Part shown: piece after piece, positions 12,431 through 23,846 of the stretch
Position numbering within the stretch: position 1 is the first letter of the stretch
Layout of the letters: each line of letters opens with the position of its first letter
Assembly (NCBI GenBank): GCA_947034895.1
Contig: OX344764.1
Location: 17,174,001-17,238,000 of the forward strand
Direction of reading: 5' to 3'
From: Rhytidiadelphus loreus
Taxonomy: Eukaryota; Streptophyta; Bryopsida; Hypnales; Hylocomiaceae
DNA length: 64,000 bases
Translations under genes and position numbers: made by a program
Notes under the pieces: generated by a model
What the model was told of the DNA's origin: nothing
Databases searched by the model: none
What the model saw: only the letters and a program-made list of their open reading frames with translations

Positions 12431-12700
12431 GATTTCACACATAAACGGACGGGGTGAACCGACCCCCTCGCTTGTCCCCAATTTTATCCTTAGGGAAAAA
12501 ACGAGAACTATTGATTTGCCACACATGATAAAAGTTGGAATTTTTGAATTCATATTTGCAATGATATCAAAGGCCCTGAATTAGCTAGGAGAGGTGTAGA
12601 AAATGGATTATTCAAGCACAAAATACTTAGGGGGGGGTTCTTTTAACATGAACCCTTGAGGATGAGCGAGGGGGTCGGTTCACCCTGACCCACATAAACA
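12430..12700. repeat. Dispersed repeat with inverted GAGCGAGGGGGTCGG blocks
   Basis: GGTGAACCGACCCCCTCGCT near 12449-12470 is repeated in reverse complement near 12663-12685. The sequence between them includes a TTTGCAATGATATCAAAGG-type block matching 60360-60440 and 7940-8060. It behaves as a non-coding element with internal dyad symmetry. Boundaries are uncertain. Confidence 0.45.
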
Positions 12701-13441
12701 TGACTATTCTAGCCAATTTCAATGTAGATAGGGCCAATGAGCAAGGCAATGAGGTAGAGTAAATTGGCCATTTATTACACACATCCAAAAATCGGACAAC
12801 AACCATTGCCAATTACAGCGTAGAATAACCGCATGTTTCAACTACCAATTCAATTGTGATGGGAACAAAATCTTGTATCATTGTCCAATGATTGCACATT
12901 GTATAGTGAAGGGATGCATTGCCTTTAAATTGCAATAAAATTTGTAGGAAAAAATCTTTTTGCATTCTGTTTTTGGAAGGTGAATTTTGCCAAATTTCAA
13001 AACATGCAAGTCTCTCTATTTACGTAGAGAAGGATTTGAGTTTTGTCAATGTGGTGATTCGCAAGTTTACTATAGCACTAGTTGCCAAATGTGCAATGCC
13101 AGATGTCATATTAACTCAAATAGATCTTTGTTTGATGTCTATTTTCTTTTTTAATTTCTTAACATTTTACATTTTGAAGTGTGGAATGCAATTTCATAAA
13201 GGAATTCAGTGGAGTTTGGTCAATGGGCAATTTTTTTTTTTGCCATCAATAAACTCCCACTGCCAACCCAATGTGCACAAAATATAAATTATTATTAGTG
13301 CAGGTTGCCAGTCATAAAAGCGGATATCAGTCAAGCTCCCAGTCACCAAACTTAATTAACTTACCTCAGCATTGAAACTCCCTTGCGAAATGCTGCTGCC
13401 CATGACAACATTGCTGATGTGTCTATTGATGCTTTATTACA
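12701..13441. other. Gene-free region
   Basis: A 122-codon open frame at 12919-13287 (+) has no recognisable domain and sits in repeat-like sequence. I do not support it as a gene. Confidence 0.3.
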
Positions 13442-13745
13442 TAAGGTAGTCTGCTCTAAAAGCGACCATGTTCTAAAAGCTAACATGACGCAGAAGAGGT
13501 ACATTTTGCTTTCTTCAATGTACGGATAGTGTACATTCCAGGAGGTGGTCGCTTTTTAGTGACCATTGCGTTTCTACTTCAAAAATTTGTACCCAATTCC
13601 CCAAAGGTCTAAAAAAATATAAAATGAATGCCAATTCCAATTTTCTTCCTACGAAAATGTACTCAAAATTGTTTCAAAGAGTTTAGCTTCCCCCCAAAAG
13701 GCAACCAACTCTTAAATAGTTACTTTAAGAACGGACTACCTTATT
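13442..13745. mobile_element. MITE with TAAGGTAGTCTGCTC termini
   Basis: The left end is ATAAGGTAGTCTGCTCTAAA and the complement of the right end is AATAAGGTAGTCCGTTCTTAAAG, an inverted repeat of about 20 bp with few mismatches. A GTACATT motif pair occurs inside. Related copies are at 21881-22063 and 57811-58345, and a fragment lies near 4530. Non-coding. Confidence 0.65.
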
Positions 13746-15189
13746 CTTCAAAACTGGGAGAAGGTGGGCCTCTCCAAATTGCCATTTTTTTTGCTATTGT
13801 GCCTATTTATTATTATTAGAGTAGTCAATTTTTCATTGATTTTCTTGATGGCAAGTGAAAGGAGGTTTAGTTCAACACACTAAAGAACGCAGCATTTGGA
13901 TACTATATGCAAAAGTTATAAGTGGTAAGAGTTCTTTATGGTAAAGAAGGTTCTAAGATCGTTTCTTTTACATAGGTACATATTGATTTGGGAGACGGCG
14001 GTTTAACATGAGATGCAGTTGGAGAAGGGGCCACCTTACTAATATATCTTAATAGTATGTTTGACACTAACATCCCAATTTATCAAATTTGCAATATTTC
14101 AATTAGTATGCATTGTAATAATTTATTTGTTTTTAAATGAAAAATAGTATTGGCATTAATTCTAAAGGGACTAGGGTAAATTTCATCCAAAATTGTCACT
14201 TTCTAATGCATTGAGCAAACACTAGGGTCAATTTTTTTTGAAATTTAACCATATAAAAGTACAATAGATACTTATTGGAGACCAAGGAAAACATACAATT
14301 TAAATCTTTGAATTAAACATAAAGGATATCTTTATTTACATATTAGATTAAATGCAACCTTGCAAATTCAAACAAACACTCAATATCAAAGTTCTTCAAA
14401 AGAATTGGAGACTTTGCTTGTTCATTTTGTAATTAAAAGAAGAAGATTGAACAAAACATAACATGAAACTCAATATGTCTTCAATTCAATAAGGACAGAG
14501 ATGAATGAATGTAGAGATACATTAGAAACATCCATTAAATATACAAACTTTGTACTAAATTCTAACTCCACACCAAACTCAAAAGAAGTCAACATATGTG
14601 AAGTCAATCTTTGGTGTGTATGTTTTTGTTTTTTTTCCTAATTTGTACCAACCTTTAAAATTTGTCATCTTTTGATCTATGTTTTGAGGATTGAGTAGTG
14701 GACTTTAGTTAGCCAACCCTTGGAAAATAGATTACTATACCCAATTTCATATGAAAGTTACCAAGGCAACTACAGCTAAATACATTTGAATAAGAAATTG
14801 AGCATTGTTTTTGCTATTAAATTGCCTAATTTTTTGTTGAATCTCATTGGAAGTCAAAAGAATATTGTAGATTCCCTTCTCATGTATTTTTTAGACACCA
14901 TATGAATCAACTTTGAATTGTCAATGTGCTAAAAATAGGTGTATTTGAAATTGACCCTAGGCTCTTATAAATGGAGGCAATACATTTCAAGCAAAGATAT
15001 GTCACAATCAATTTTAGAAAGTGGTGAAAATTAGAGTTATCTTAGTATTTTATGGATGTTGCTATTATTTCACCAAAATATTAGTGATCACCATCTTGAC
15101 ACTTTTAATAAAACAAAAAAACAAAAAAATTGTTGGTAATAACTTAATCTTTAAAATTCCATTATCTTATTGGAGGACAAATGAAAGTT
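13746..15189. other. Gene-free region, decayed repeats
   Basis: Around 14158-14300 the sequence resembles the start of a TTAA-family element (TTAATTCTAAAGGGACTAGG) but is degenerate. The remainder is AT-rich with no gene signal. Confidence 0.3.
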
Positions 15190-15863
15190 TGGGCTCGCTT
15201 CTATGACCTCAATTTTTCACTTAATTTTTAAAAAGCTTTCTTTAAGAAAAAAAACACATTAGTTTTTTAGAAATGTGATTTTTAAATTTCAATTGGTGCC
15301 CTCAAACAAAAATTATGCTCTCTGAAGTTCAAAATGCTCAAGCCTAGGTAGGGGAAAAAACCAAAAACTTGCTATAATTTGTTTTCTTCATAAATTGTAT
15401 TTGTCTGTATGAAAGATTAGATTCGTTCCTTTTCGGAATTGGTGATGTCAAAGTTATGAAGCATTTTGTTTTGCTTGCAATCCCATCATTTTCTTAAAAT
15501 ACTCACGCAATGGATTTGTTTTTGAACTAAATCTCAACTCATTTTATCAATATATATTAGTTTCATTCAAAAATTTTAGTGCAAAAGTTTGAAGCTAAGA
15601 AGATTTAAAGTCTCATCAACTAGTCACACAAGGTGCACCCCACCCCTGCTTTCTTCACTTTAAATGCAAATATCTTCCAAACTATCTAGTCAAAGTTTCT
15701 TAAATTTGTTCCACACATTTTTATACTAGTCTCGTGCAAGATCCTATGGTCAGATAAAAAACAAAAAACAAAAAACAAAAATCATTTTCAGAAATTGTTT
15801 GTTTTGTACAAATAAAAAATTTGAGTGTTTTTTGATGAAAAAAAGACCATGGGACTTTAAGTG
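15190..15863. mobile_element. Left-truncated family-1 TTAA element
   Basis: The right end reads CCATGGGACTTTAAGTG followed by TTAA (15864-15867). The interior aligns with the right-hand half of the 22918-23842 copy, in the same orientation. The left terminus is not recognisable and its position is approximate. Confidence 0.5.
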
Positions 15864-15879
15864 TTAACACTCTTTTGAC

Positions 15880-16010
15880 AAGAGAGCATATATTTTTAGC
15901 AAGAGAGCATATATTTTTAGCAAGAGAGCATATAAAAGAACATTTAAGAGAGCATATAGGAGAGCATTTAAGACAACATATGAGAGAGCATTTAAGAGAG
16001 CATATGCTTG
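15880..16010. repeat. Minisatellite, AAGAGAGCATAT units
   Basis: About seven units of roughly 16-23 bp share the word AGAGAGCATAT or AGAGAGCATTT. Two consecutive units (CAAGAGAGCATATATTTTTAG) are identical. The unit length is irregular, there are no spacers, and it is not CRISPR-like. A minus-strand open frame across it simply translates the repeats. Confidence 0.75.
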
Positions 16011-16560
16011 TAACTACCCAACCGAAAAACACATGACCCAAGTCTCCCAACAAAGACTTGCAACACACCTACTCCACCCATGTCCACCTCCACCAAAGGA
16101 AACCTACAGTAGGTAGCCTTTTCAAATCTCATACTCGTGCCTTGAATTGGGTTGTACTCTCCTCTTTTTTGCAATGAATAAGTTATATCCTTTTCAATTT
16201 TTTTTTTGTCAACAAAAAAGAAAATCTTTTAAATCTTTTAAATACATACATACATACGTATCAATTCCAAGCCACCTGGCCATTCCCTGACTCACCTGTT
16301 GACTGCCCCTCCCCCTGACCCCCCCCCCCCCGGCCTGTTCCAACTCATAAAAACTATTCCACCAATCACTACAAAAGTACAAATCCTCAAAACCCAACCA
16401 ACCCCAAAATCAATCAACACTTCCACAGTAGTTCTGAAATCCTGATGAGAGTCCTGATAACCTGAAAAGGTCTCCTCACACCCCGACCTCTGTCTGTCTG
16501 TCTGTCCCTCCCTCCTTCCCTTCCTGTGAGACTAGCTCTGTGCCTCAGGCAGCAGCAGTC
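16011..16560. other. Upstream region of the AP2 gene with CT-rich tracts
   Basis: Contains a T-run near 16197, a C-run near 16321-16331 and a CTGTCTGTCTGTCTGTCC microsatellite near 16490-16508. CT-rich tracts are common around plant transcription starts, so the promoter and 5' leader of the downstream gene probably lie here. No clear TATA box was identified. Confidence 0.4.
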
Positions 16561-16799
16561 TCTTGTTCAATTCCTCACTCTCACGAAGCTCTGAAGCTTA
16601 TGACACACCTCAAGAAGATAAACCCTTTCTCTTTCTCTCTTCTGTCGATCCCATTGCAACCAAGCAAACCATTGCACAACCATTGCACAACCATTCCAAT
16701 ACTTCCCATGCCGTGTTAATTCTTGTTCTCTTCGGGATCTTCGATTGTTGTCTCCAACTTCGAACTCCAATTTCTGGGGCCCCCTTGTGTGTGTCCCTT

Positions 16800-16835
16800 A
16801 TGGAGACTTGTTTTGTGTTGTTTTGGAGAAGGTAG
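16800..16835 (+). other. Possible upstream ORF of the AP2 gene (11 codons)
   Basis: An ATG at 16800 opens an 11-residue frame (METCFVLFWRR) that closes at TAG 16833-16835, 101 nt before the main start. It lies in the presumed leader just before a GGTAGGTAGGTAGG repeat and a GA-rich tract. It would only matter if transcription starts upstream of it, which is not shown. Confidence 0.3.
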
Positions 16836-16839
16836 GTAG

Positions 16840-16935
16840 GTAGGTAGGTCGGGGGAGAACCCAGCTAGAGGGACAGAGACAGACAGAGAAAGAGAGAGGG
16901 ACAGAGAGAGAAATAGAGAGAGTTTCCGTTTGAGA
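16840..16935. repeat. GA-rich leader microsatellite
   Basis: A purine-rich GAGAGA/GACAGA tract covers most of the last 95 nt before the AP2 start codon. GA-rich leaders are common in plant regulatory genes. Confidence 0.5.
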
Positions 16936-16936
16936 G

Positions 16937-19900
16937 ATGGAGGTGAAATTGAGCAAGCCTTGTAAGCGGACTGCTCGGCCTCGGAAGAAGCAGGCGCTTG
17001 TGGATGGATGTACTAGTGGGGGTAGTCTTCCTTTGAAAAGAAGCTCTTCATATCGAGGTGTAACAAGGTGTGACGAGAAAAAGAGAAAAAAGAGTCAGAG
17101 TGAGAGAGATGCACGGAATGTAACAGGTTTTGGTTTGGTTTGGTTTTTTCTTCTGACTTCGTTTGGGGATGACTGGGAGAAGCTAGGTGCAAGGATGAAA
17201 TGGGGAGAGATCTGAGTGTGTTTTAAGTGCGTGCTGGTGTTTGATTTCATTCTTTTGATTGAATTTTGTTCGGAGTGGAGAGAGTGTGGGTTTGAAGTGT
17301 GGGTTTTTTCGATCTATTTTGGTGTTATATATATGCAATTGATTTAGACTGAGAGGGTGTGTTTTAAGTGCTGGTTGTTGATTGGTTTTGAGGTGCAAGA
17401 ATCCACTGGAGAGAGTGTGCAGAAGTGTTGGGTTTTTAGTTCATTTCGGGGTGCAATCAAGGATGGACTTGAGAGAGTACTGTGCCAACTATTGACGTTT
17501 TTTATTCCTTTGGGGTGTGTGATAAGGTGCAAGGATTGATAGTCCAGAGAGAGAGAGAGAGAGAGACAGAGTGCAATGGCTGTGGCTTTGATTCATTTTG
17601 GGGAGTATCTACATTGGATTGAATTGGAGGATTGTTGTTTGTGTAGGCATCGGTGGACGGGGAGGTTTGAGGCTCATTTGTGGGATAAAAGCTCCTGGAA
17701 TGACAAACAGCATAAAAAAGGACGTCAAGGTGCGCCCAAAACCACTTGCTCTTGCTCCCGAAGACCCAATTTTCTTAACGAGAGAAAAGGCCACGCCATT
17801 TGCACTTCCAAGACCCGTTTCGGGCCTGACCGTTGTGTGACATTTTAATGCGGTAGTTGTTGGTAGTTGTGGAGAGTGTTCTAATTTGTGTGATCGCTTG
17901 GTTGTTGGTGCTGCTGGTACGTGGTGGGTGATCAACCTGGACTCTGCTTCCAACAGTTTATCTAGGTGAGCCTGTCATGTTTTGCAATAGCCAGGACGTC
18001 TGTTTCATAAATACTCTTAAAAGAAATTGGGTTAAATAACTAATACTAACTAAACTTTGGTTTGCTTTTTTCCTCAAGGGGCTTATGACGATGAAGCATC
18101 TGCCGCACAAGCATATGATCTTGCAGCTCTCAAGTATTGGGGTCCAGGAACTATCATCAACTTCAAGGTACAATTGCGTACAGATTGCTGTGAAATAGTT
18201 TTAGTTATTCCTAATTAACTTCTGATTAGTACTAATATCATAGTTTTGTTCTCGTTTTTATATTCCTGGCAGTTGGAAGACTATGAGCAGCAGCTTGTGG
18301 AGATGGAGAGCATTTCTCGAGAGGAGTATCTCGCCACGCTGCGCAGGTTAGTGTTTTAATTTGCAGCAATTGCTTGCCCCAAAGTAGTCCATTTTGGAGT
18401 TTAATAATTGTATTTATAGAGTGTGTAGGTTTAGAACTCAAAGTGACTCGATTTTGGTGCGCAGGAAGAGCAGTGGTTTTTCAAGAGGGGTTTCCAAGTA
18501 CCGAGGCGTCGCCAGGTAATTTAGTACCTAGACTAGAAATAGACGTTTTAAACTAAATTATAGTATGTTTCAAATTCTGTTTTTAGGATTCATAAATGTA
18601 GGGCATGACTTCTTCTTTCTATTAGGTACCGTCCTAGACTGCCTAAATGATTCATTTCTGGTCCTATTCATACGGAAGTGGCTTGTTTTGACTCGTTTTA
18701 GGGTTAGCATATAAATGCTTAAAGACGTGGGGTACTTACCCTAGAAATACTAAAAAAAAGTTGGAGCTTGATATTGGAGTTGAGTCAAGTCACCGATCTT
18801 GTGTACTCGAAGGGACGAATCCCAGATTTTCCAAGTCAAAATACTGATCTTCTACAGTGAGGAATTGACTCAGTCAAATCCCCAGATCAGTGGAAATCCC
18901 AGATATTGCAGTCAAAGTCGCTGATCTCTTCCAGTGACTGCCGATGGGCTTGAGGTTTTGTATCATAGTTGTGAAATGGGTTTTTTTGCAACATTTGCAG
19001 GCACCATCACAATGGACGTTGGGAAGCCCGCATTGGTCGTGTTGATGGAAACAAGTACCTCTACCTTGGCACCTTTGGTACGTTCTAGTGTAGGAAGCAA
19101 ATCAAATGTTAAATACAGTGAACAGTAGGTCAAGAAAGAAAGAAAGAAAGCTGTTCAGAAGCATGAAGGATGGCTTGTGATCTTCATACAAGAACTGATT
19201 GTATGGTGAATTGCAGGCACACAAGAAGAGGCTGCCCGGGCTTATGACTTGGCTGCAATCGAATACCGAGGTGCAGCTGCTGTCACTAACTTTGATCTCA
19301 CCAGCTACAGCCAGTGAGTATTTCTAACATTGAATCTAGCCGTAGCTTCTCACATGTACAGTATATCCACCTGAGCTTGTAATCGATCTACTATCTCGTG
19401 CACCATTCTCATTGATTTTAGAAACTCAACCCCAAAATGCATGACTTTGGAAGCTAATAGTAGTAACTCTCAAAACGTATTTATTCCTTCGCCGGTTTCT
19501 GTGCCCTTGGTTTGCTTGGGATTTTGTTCTAAAATGGAGGGTTTGTTTCTTCTTTCTATCGGTAAATTTTTTATGACATTCCTTGCAGCTTCCTATATAG
19601 ATATGGACTGCTATACTGACATGGAAGCACAACCATTTTTAGCCATTTGAGTTCGCAGGGATTAGTGTCGGTTGTGTGCGCTCTTACATGTATGAATTTG
19701 TTTTGGGAATTTCTTCTCATGCTCATTATGTTGCAGAGATTTATCAGAAATACGAGGACAACCGAAGGAAGTATTTTCAAAATTGAGGTACACACGAGAC
19801 GGCGGCTCAAGTAACGACTTACAAGAGTTGGGCAGGGTGGCAACGCACTCACCAACGGCAGATGCAATGACCGGTGCCAATTTTGGGGACAGGAAGGACA

Positions 19901-20289
19901 CGTTCAACAACCCCTTTCTACCAGCAGTCGTGTCCACGCCGTTTGTGAAAACAAAGACAAAGGGAAACCATGCAGTTGCGTCCTGCGAGGATGACGGATT
20001 TACAATGGAGGAATTGTCCGAGATGGAAACGAGTGGTTCCAGTGATGTCACCTCCGTCATGGAGCCCAAGGAGGAGGAATACGATTGGTCCCAGTACACC
20101 AGCTTTGAGTTGCCCTTGGAGGACTCACAAATGGAGTGTGAATCTCACCAACGGTTTGAGAACGAGAATTATACGGCTTCGTTCTGGAATGGCTTCATGA
20201 ATGTGTTTCCACATGGTTCGCATGAAGGAATTGATCAAGATTCTTTCATTTCAAACGTACTTTCAGGGGAGTTGCCAAGCACATCATGA
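16937..20289 (+). CDS. AP2-domain transcription factor, WRI1/AINTEGUMENTA-like, 9 exons
   Basis: Nuclear DNA-binding protein of the double-AP2 (ANT/WRINKLED1) group, whose members activate developmental or fatty-acid synthesis genes; the target here is unknown. Exons: 16937-17067, 17647-17729, 17957-17965, 18079-18167, 18273-18346, 18465-18515, 19001-19077, 19217-19313, 19737-20289. They join in frame to 387 residues, all introns GT-AG. Domain AP2-R1 spans about 39-104 (YRGVTR at 39-44, [23 protein letters not shown]) and has the insertion [16 protein letters not shown] seen in this group. The linker is 105-140. AP2-R2 spans about 141-199 ([32 protein letters not shown]). The third exon is only 9 nt and encodes VYL, as in Arabidopsis WRI1. 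N-terminal basic residues (KRTARPRKK) suit a nuclear signal. The acidic, Ser-rich tail (205-387) may activate transcription. Start chosen as the first ATG in frame with R1. Confidence 0.93.
17957..17965 (+). other. 9-nt micro-exon of the AP2 gene
   Basis: TTTATCTAG lies between CAACAG and GTGAGC splice sites. It supplies VYL, plus part of the flanking Val and Gly codons, in GRQ-VYLG-AYD; skipping it would remove three residues from AP2-R1 without shifting frame. The flanking introns are 227 and 113 bp. Confidence 0.93.
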
Positions 20290-21880
20290 CATGACATCAA
20301 CGTGTTGGTAGTGCAAGGTGCAAAAAATCAATGCACCTTTTGTAAACGTATCACATTTTACCACTTGTGTGTTAAAAAATGATCAGTTAATGCACATTTT
20401 TCGATGTGGTAGTCATTACACAAGACTAGGGAGGAAGCACATTAAATTATTACACGACATGGCTGTGCCATTTTGATGTTGTAAATATACAACAATACTT
20501 GAGAGAGAATGTCAGAGTTGATCAAAGATGATCATCAGCATTGAAAAGGGCAAATGGAGGTTTGCCTCAAAATTTCCACCTCAAGATGGAGGAAGAGGGG
20601 GGGGGCGGGGCGAGGGGTGCTCCCATTTAGTAGAACACAAACGTCACACAAGGATCTTGTGTAACTAAATTTTTGCTAATCTTCTCATTACATGTATTCT
20701 CTTTGCAGGGCGAGTTGTACCACAATCATTTATTGAATGATGGAGTGCATCAACGGTTTTTGTACTCCTTGTATTATCTGCGCTCAAAAGTTGTTCAAGC
20801 ACCCTGGTAGCTCTGTTCTCTCATTAAATACAAATGTTTTGCACCTTCAATCAAAAAAACTTGATTCTTTCATATGATTTGAATAGCTGAGTATCGTAGC
20901 GGAGGGTGTCAAAAGTTCCAAGACTTGTCCTCTGAGGATGAAGGCAATTTGCAAAACACAATCTCAAAATCTTGAAGGAGAGGGGCGGGAGGAATGCTTT
21001 GAGACAAAAGAATTGCACAATTGGTATCGCAAACTCTAACCATGTCCAACCAACATTCTGCCAGTTGATTTCATACCAACAAAGTGCAACTTATCGGTTG
21101 CTTCCTTTTTCTTCTCAATTTGCTGACAAAATTTGTGCAGCTGTGCGTGCAGTCATGAAAACTTGATGAGTTTCATTTCTGCTGCAGTCTGATGCCTTTT
21201 GGGAACACCATGGCTGGTGTGGGTTTGACGTGGAGCAGCAAAACTGGTTGTCACGAGCCTGTGCGTGCAAGGTGTTGACGGACCGGGGGAGGTAACTTAC
21301 AACTTCAAGTTACAAGTTAGTTTGCAACTACTTGCAGTGATGGGAACTGAAAGCAGGCATTCAATGAAAGCTCTGCTCGCAAGTGTTGGCCCTGTGAACA
21401 TCATAAGCATACAGTACTCTGCACACTGCCATTGATTTTGTACAACTGAACAATTTGGTTATAAAAGCAGCAAGGCCCAGCTTGCCTTTGGTAAACTTCT
21501 GGGAATGAGAAGAAACGGAGCAAGAATCTCTTACGAGGAACTGGAGGTTATTGGACTCCCCAGCAAGGCTGTCTTTACACTCGACAAGCCAATTGTAGTA
21601 TGAAGCATTGATTGTGAAATTGCTCGAGGCCGAGTACGTGAAATTGCGTTAGTATGAAGTGGTTGTTAGTATGAAGTGGTTGACATTATTTTCATACTAT
21701 CTCAAATAGTGTGATTGTCATTCAAACACTTTTCATTAACAATCATCCACCTTCAATCTAATTGTCATTTAAAATTCTTTCATATGTCCACACTAATGAG
21801 ACCATGTTCATCTAAAATCATCCGTTTAATGTGAGGCATCTTGCACCATTCTATCTCACACTACTTGAATTATTTTGAAT
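20290..21880. other. 3' region of the AP2 gene and gene-free spacer
   Basis: The 3' untranslated region follows the TGA at 20287-20289; its end is not defined. A G-run lies near 20598-20606. Open frames here are short and unsupported. No repeat terminus was identified before 21881. Confidence 0.35.
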
Positions 21881-22063
21881 ACGGTAGGAGGTCTATAAAG
21901 TGACTTCAAAATTTATAATGAAAAAATATGAACAACTTGAATTAGATGCCAATTCCATTCATCTTTCAACGAAAATTTATTGAACAACATCGCAAGAATT
22001 CAAACAACCCAAAATTGTGAATCACTAACTAGAAAATGGTCACTTTAAGAGCCTCCTACCTTA
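21881..22063. mobile_element. MITE related to the 13442 family
   Basis: The left end reads ACGGTAGGAGGTCTATAAAG and the complement of the right end ACTAAGGTAGGAGGCTCTTAAAG, an imperfect inverted repeat. The interior shares a GATGCCAATTCCATTC block with the copies at 13442 and 58026. Confidence 0.5.
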
Positions 22064-22200
22064 GTTACCAACAAAAACAATTTTGCTTGCAACCTTACTA
22101 ATGCTACAAATCAATGTACCTCCCTATTGTATCAAACTTACGTGACCTTGAAGGATCTACATAACTAAGAGCATCCTCAGTCTTGGTCCAATGTAGGAAC

Positions 22201-22642
22201 ATTAGGGATAGTCACACCTTCTTGGAGAGGCAAAGTTCTATGAAGAATGAGAAGGTGGTAAGAGAAAGAGAAGCCTATGGGGAGGTGTTTTGCATGAAGG
22301 TGTAACACCCCTTTTTGGTGTGTCAAGCATGGAGAATGGAAATTGCAAAGAATTGGGGAGGATCAATGCAATAAACAACCACGATTAGCAGTAAAGAGAC
22401 ATGATTAGAGAATCCAAGCAACTTGATTGGATGAAAGTAGTACGCAGAGGGTGAAACGTAGGTAAAAAAAACTTTTAGATTTTTTTTCCACACCCATTCT
22501 TCACCTTTGGAGGAGAAGAATGGGCATTCTTGATTCTTGGAGACTAGAAGCTCCACAAGCCACAGACAACCAACGAGAAAGCACCATGTTCCCATTCTCC
22601 AAGAATTGAGAATGGGGTGAAGAAGGTGTGACTACCCCTATT
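22201..22642. mobile_element. MITE with ATTAGGGATAGTCACACC termini
   Basis: The left end ATTAGGGATAGTCACACCTT matches the complement of the right end (ATAGGGGTAGTCACACCTT) over about 20 bp. The interior has paired GGAGAATGGGG/GAAGAATGGGC words. A related copy is at 61103-61654. No coding content is supported. Confidence 0.6.
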
Positions 22643-22668
22643 ATAATGGTACATCCCGAATATGTCCG

Positions 22669-22891
22669 ATTAGGGGAGATTTCGACTTCTAAGAGACTGT
22701 TTCAACCCAGTTATTTATAATTTATAATTTGAATTTGTTTAAATAATAATATATATTAAAATAATAATGAAATAATAACATCTAATGTGGTAGTTTCTCT
22801 ACCACGTCAACCAACAGCTACAGTAGAGTTCCTACAACCCGGAAACTATTGGGGAATCAACAGTCTCTTAAAGGCTGAAATCTCCCCTAAT
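22669..22891. mobile_element. Short MITE, 223 bp, ATTAGGGGAGATTTC termini
   Basis: A perfect 15-bp inverted repeat ATTAGGGGAGATTTC is followed by a second pair AAGAGACTGTT/AACAGTCTCTT. The centre is AT-rich. The right end is 26 bp from the next TTAA element. If TA is the duplicated target, the element proper begins GGGGAGA. Confidence 0.65.
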
Positions 22892-22917
22892 GTTCACGCT
22901 CACACTTTTGTAATTAA

Positions 22918-23842
22918 CCCCTAAAGTCCCATTGTCCTCTCAGGGGACAATTTGGAATTTGGGCAGGTTCCTATGGGCTGAAATTTTACCCTAATTTTTT
23001 GAAACTTTTTTTGAAGATAGGAAATCTGATAAGCTTTGTGGGAATATAATTTTTATTTCAATCGGTGCCCGGAAGCAAAAGTTATACCACAAAAAGCCTG
23101 AAACTAAACTCGGCGGGCAGCACAAAAAATATTGCAAAAATTCAAAATAAATTAAATTAAATTTTTTTTCTCAAAGATAATGTTTTTGTCTACATCTAAA
23201 GCTTTGATTCATTCCACTTTGATTAGTGATGTGAAAGTTATGAACAATCTTATTTTTCGGGCAATCTAAGCATCTTTTTGGAAAAAAAACCTTGTAGGAT
23301 TCATCTCAGAATGCAATTTTTGAATTTTTTTGAATTTTGAATTTTGAAAAGGTTAAATTTGCTTGTTAGAACAATCTCATCGTTGGGATTATTGTATTTC
23401 AATCCCATCTAAGAGCTATTAACAATTTAGTTTTTCTTTCAATGTCGGACCTACTTCTACTTGACAATTTTTTGAAGTATGAAAATGAAGTTTTTATTTT
23501 TTGGAATTTTTTTCCTAGACTCCCAACTCAATTCTTCAACACAATAAATTTTAAATTCAAACTCCACAGTGTAATTTCTTTCCACAAATAGAGATCAAAG
23601 TCATCTAAAATTTCAGTGCAGTGTTCAGAAAAACTTGTTTTTTCAACTTTGAATGCTCATATCTCTCAATCTGTACGGTCAAACTTCATGAAATTTTTAC
23701 CACATGATCTTAAACAAGTAAAGTATAAGATCCTACGGTTCAATTCCAAAAAAAGTATTTTTATTGTTTTTTTGGACTAACGCAGTAGAAATGGCAGTTT
23801 TGAGTGGTTTTTGACAGAAAAATGGCCTTGGGACTTTAGGGG
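22918..23842. mobile_element. TTAA-flanked inverted-repeat element, family 1 (925 bp, inverted)
   Basis: TTAA at 22914-22917 and 23843-23846. The ends are CCCCTAAAGTCCCA and TTGGGACTTTAGGGG, with no mismatch over 13 bp. A sub-terminal palindrome (ATTGTCC...GGGACAAT) sits just inside the left end. Length is identical to the 5287-6211 copy, in opposite orientation, so both are probably recent insertions. Non-coding. Confidence 0.78.
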
Positions 23843-23846
23843 TTAA

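Noticed and set aside
15880..16010. CRISPR-like repeat array
   Set aside because: Units are irregular, adjacent and without unique spacers, and the genome is a plant; it is a minisatellite.
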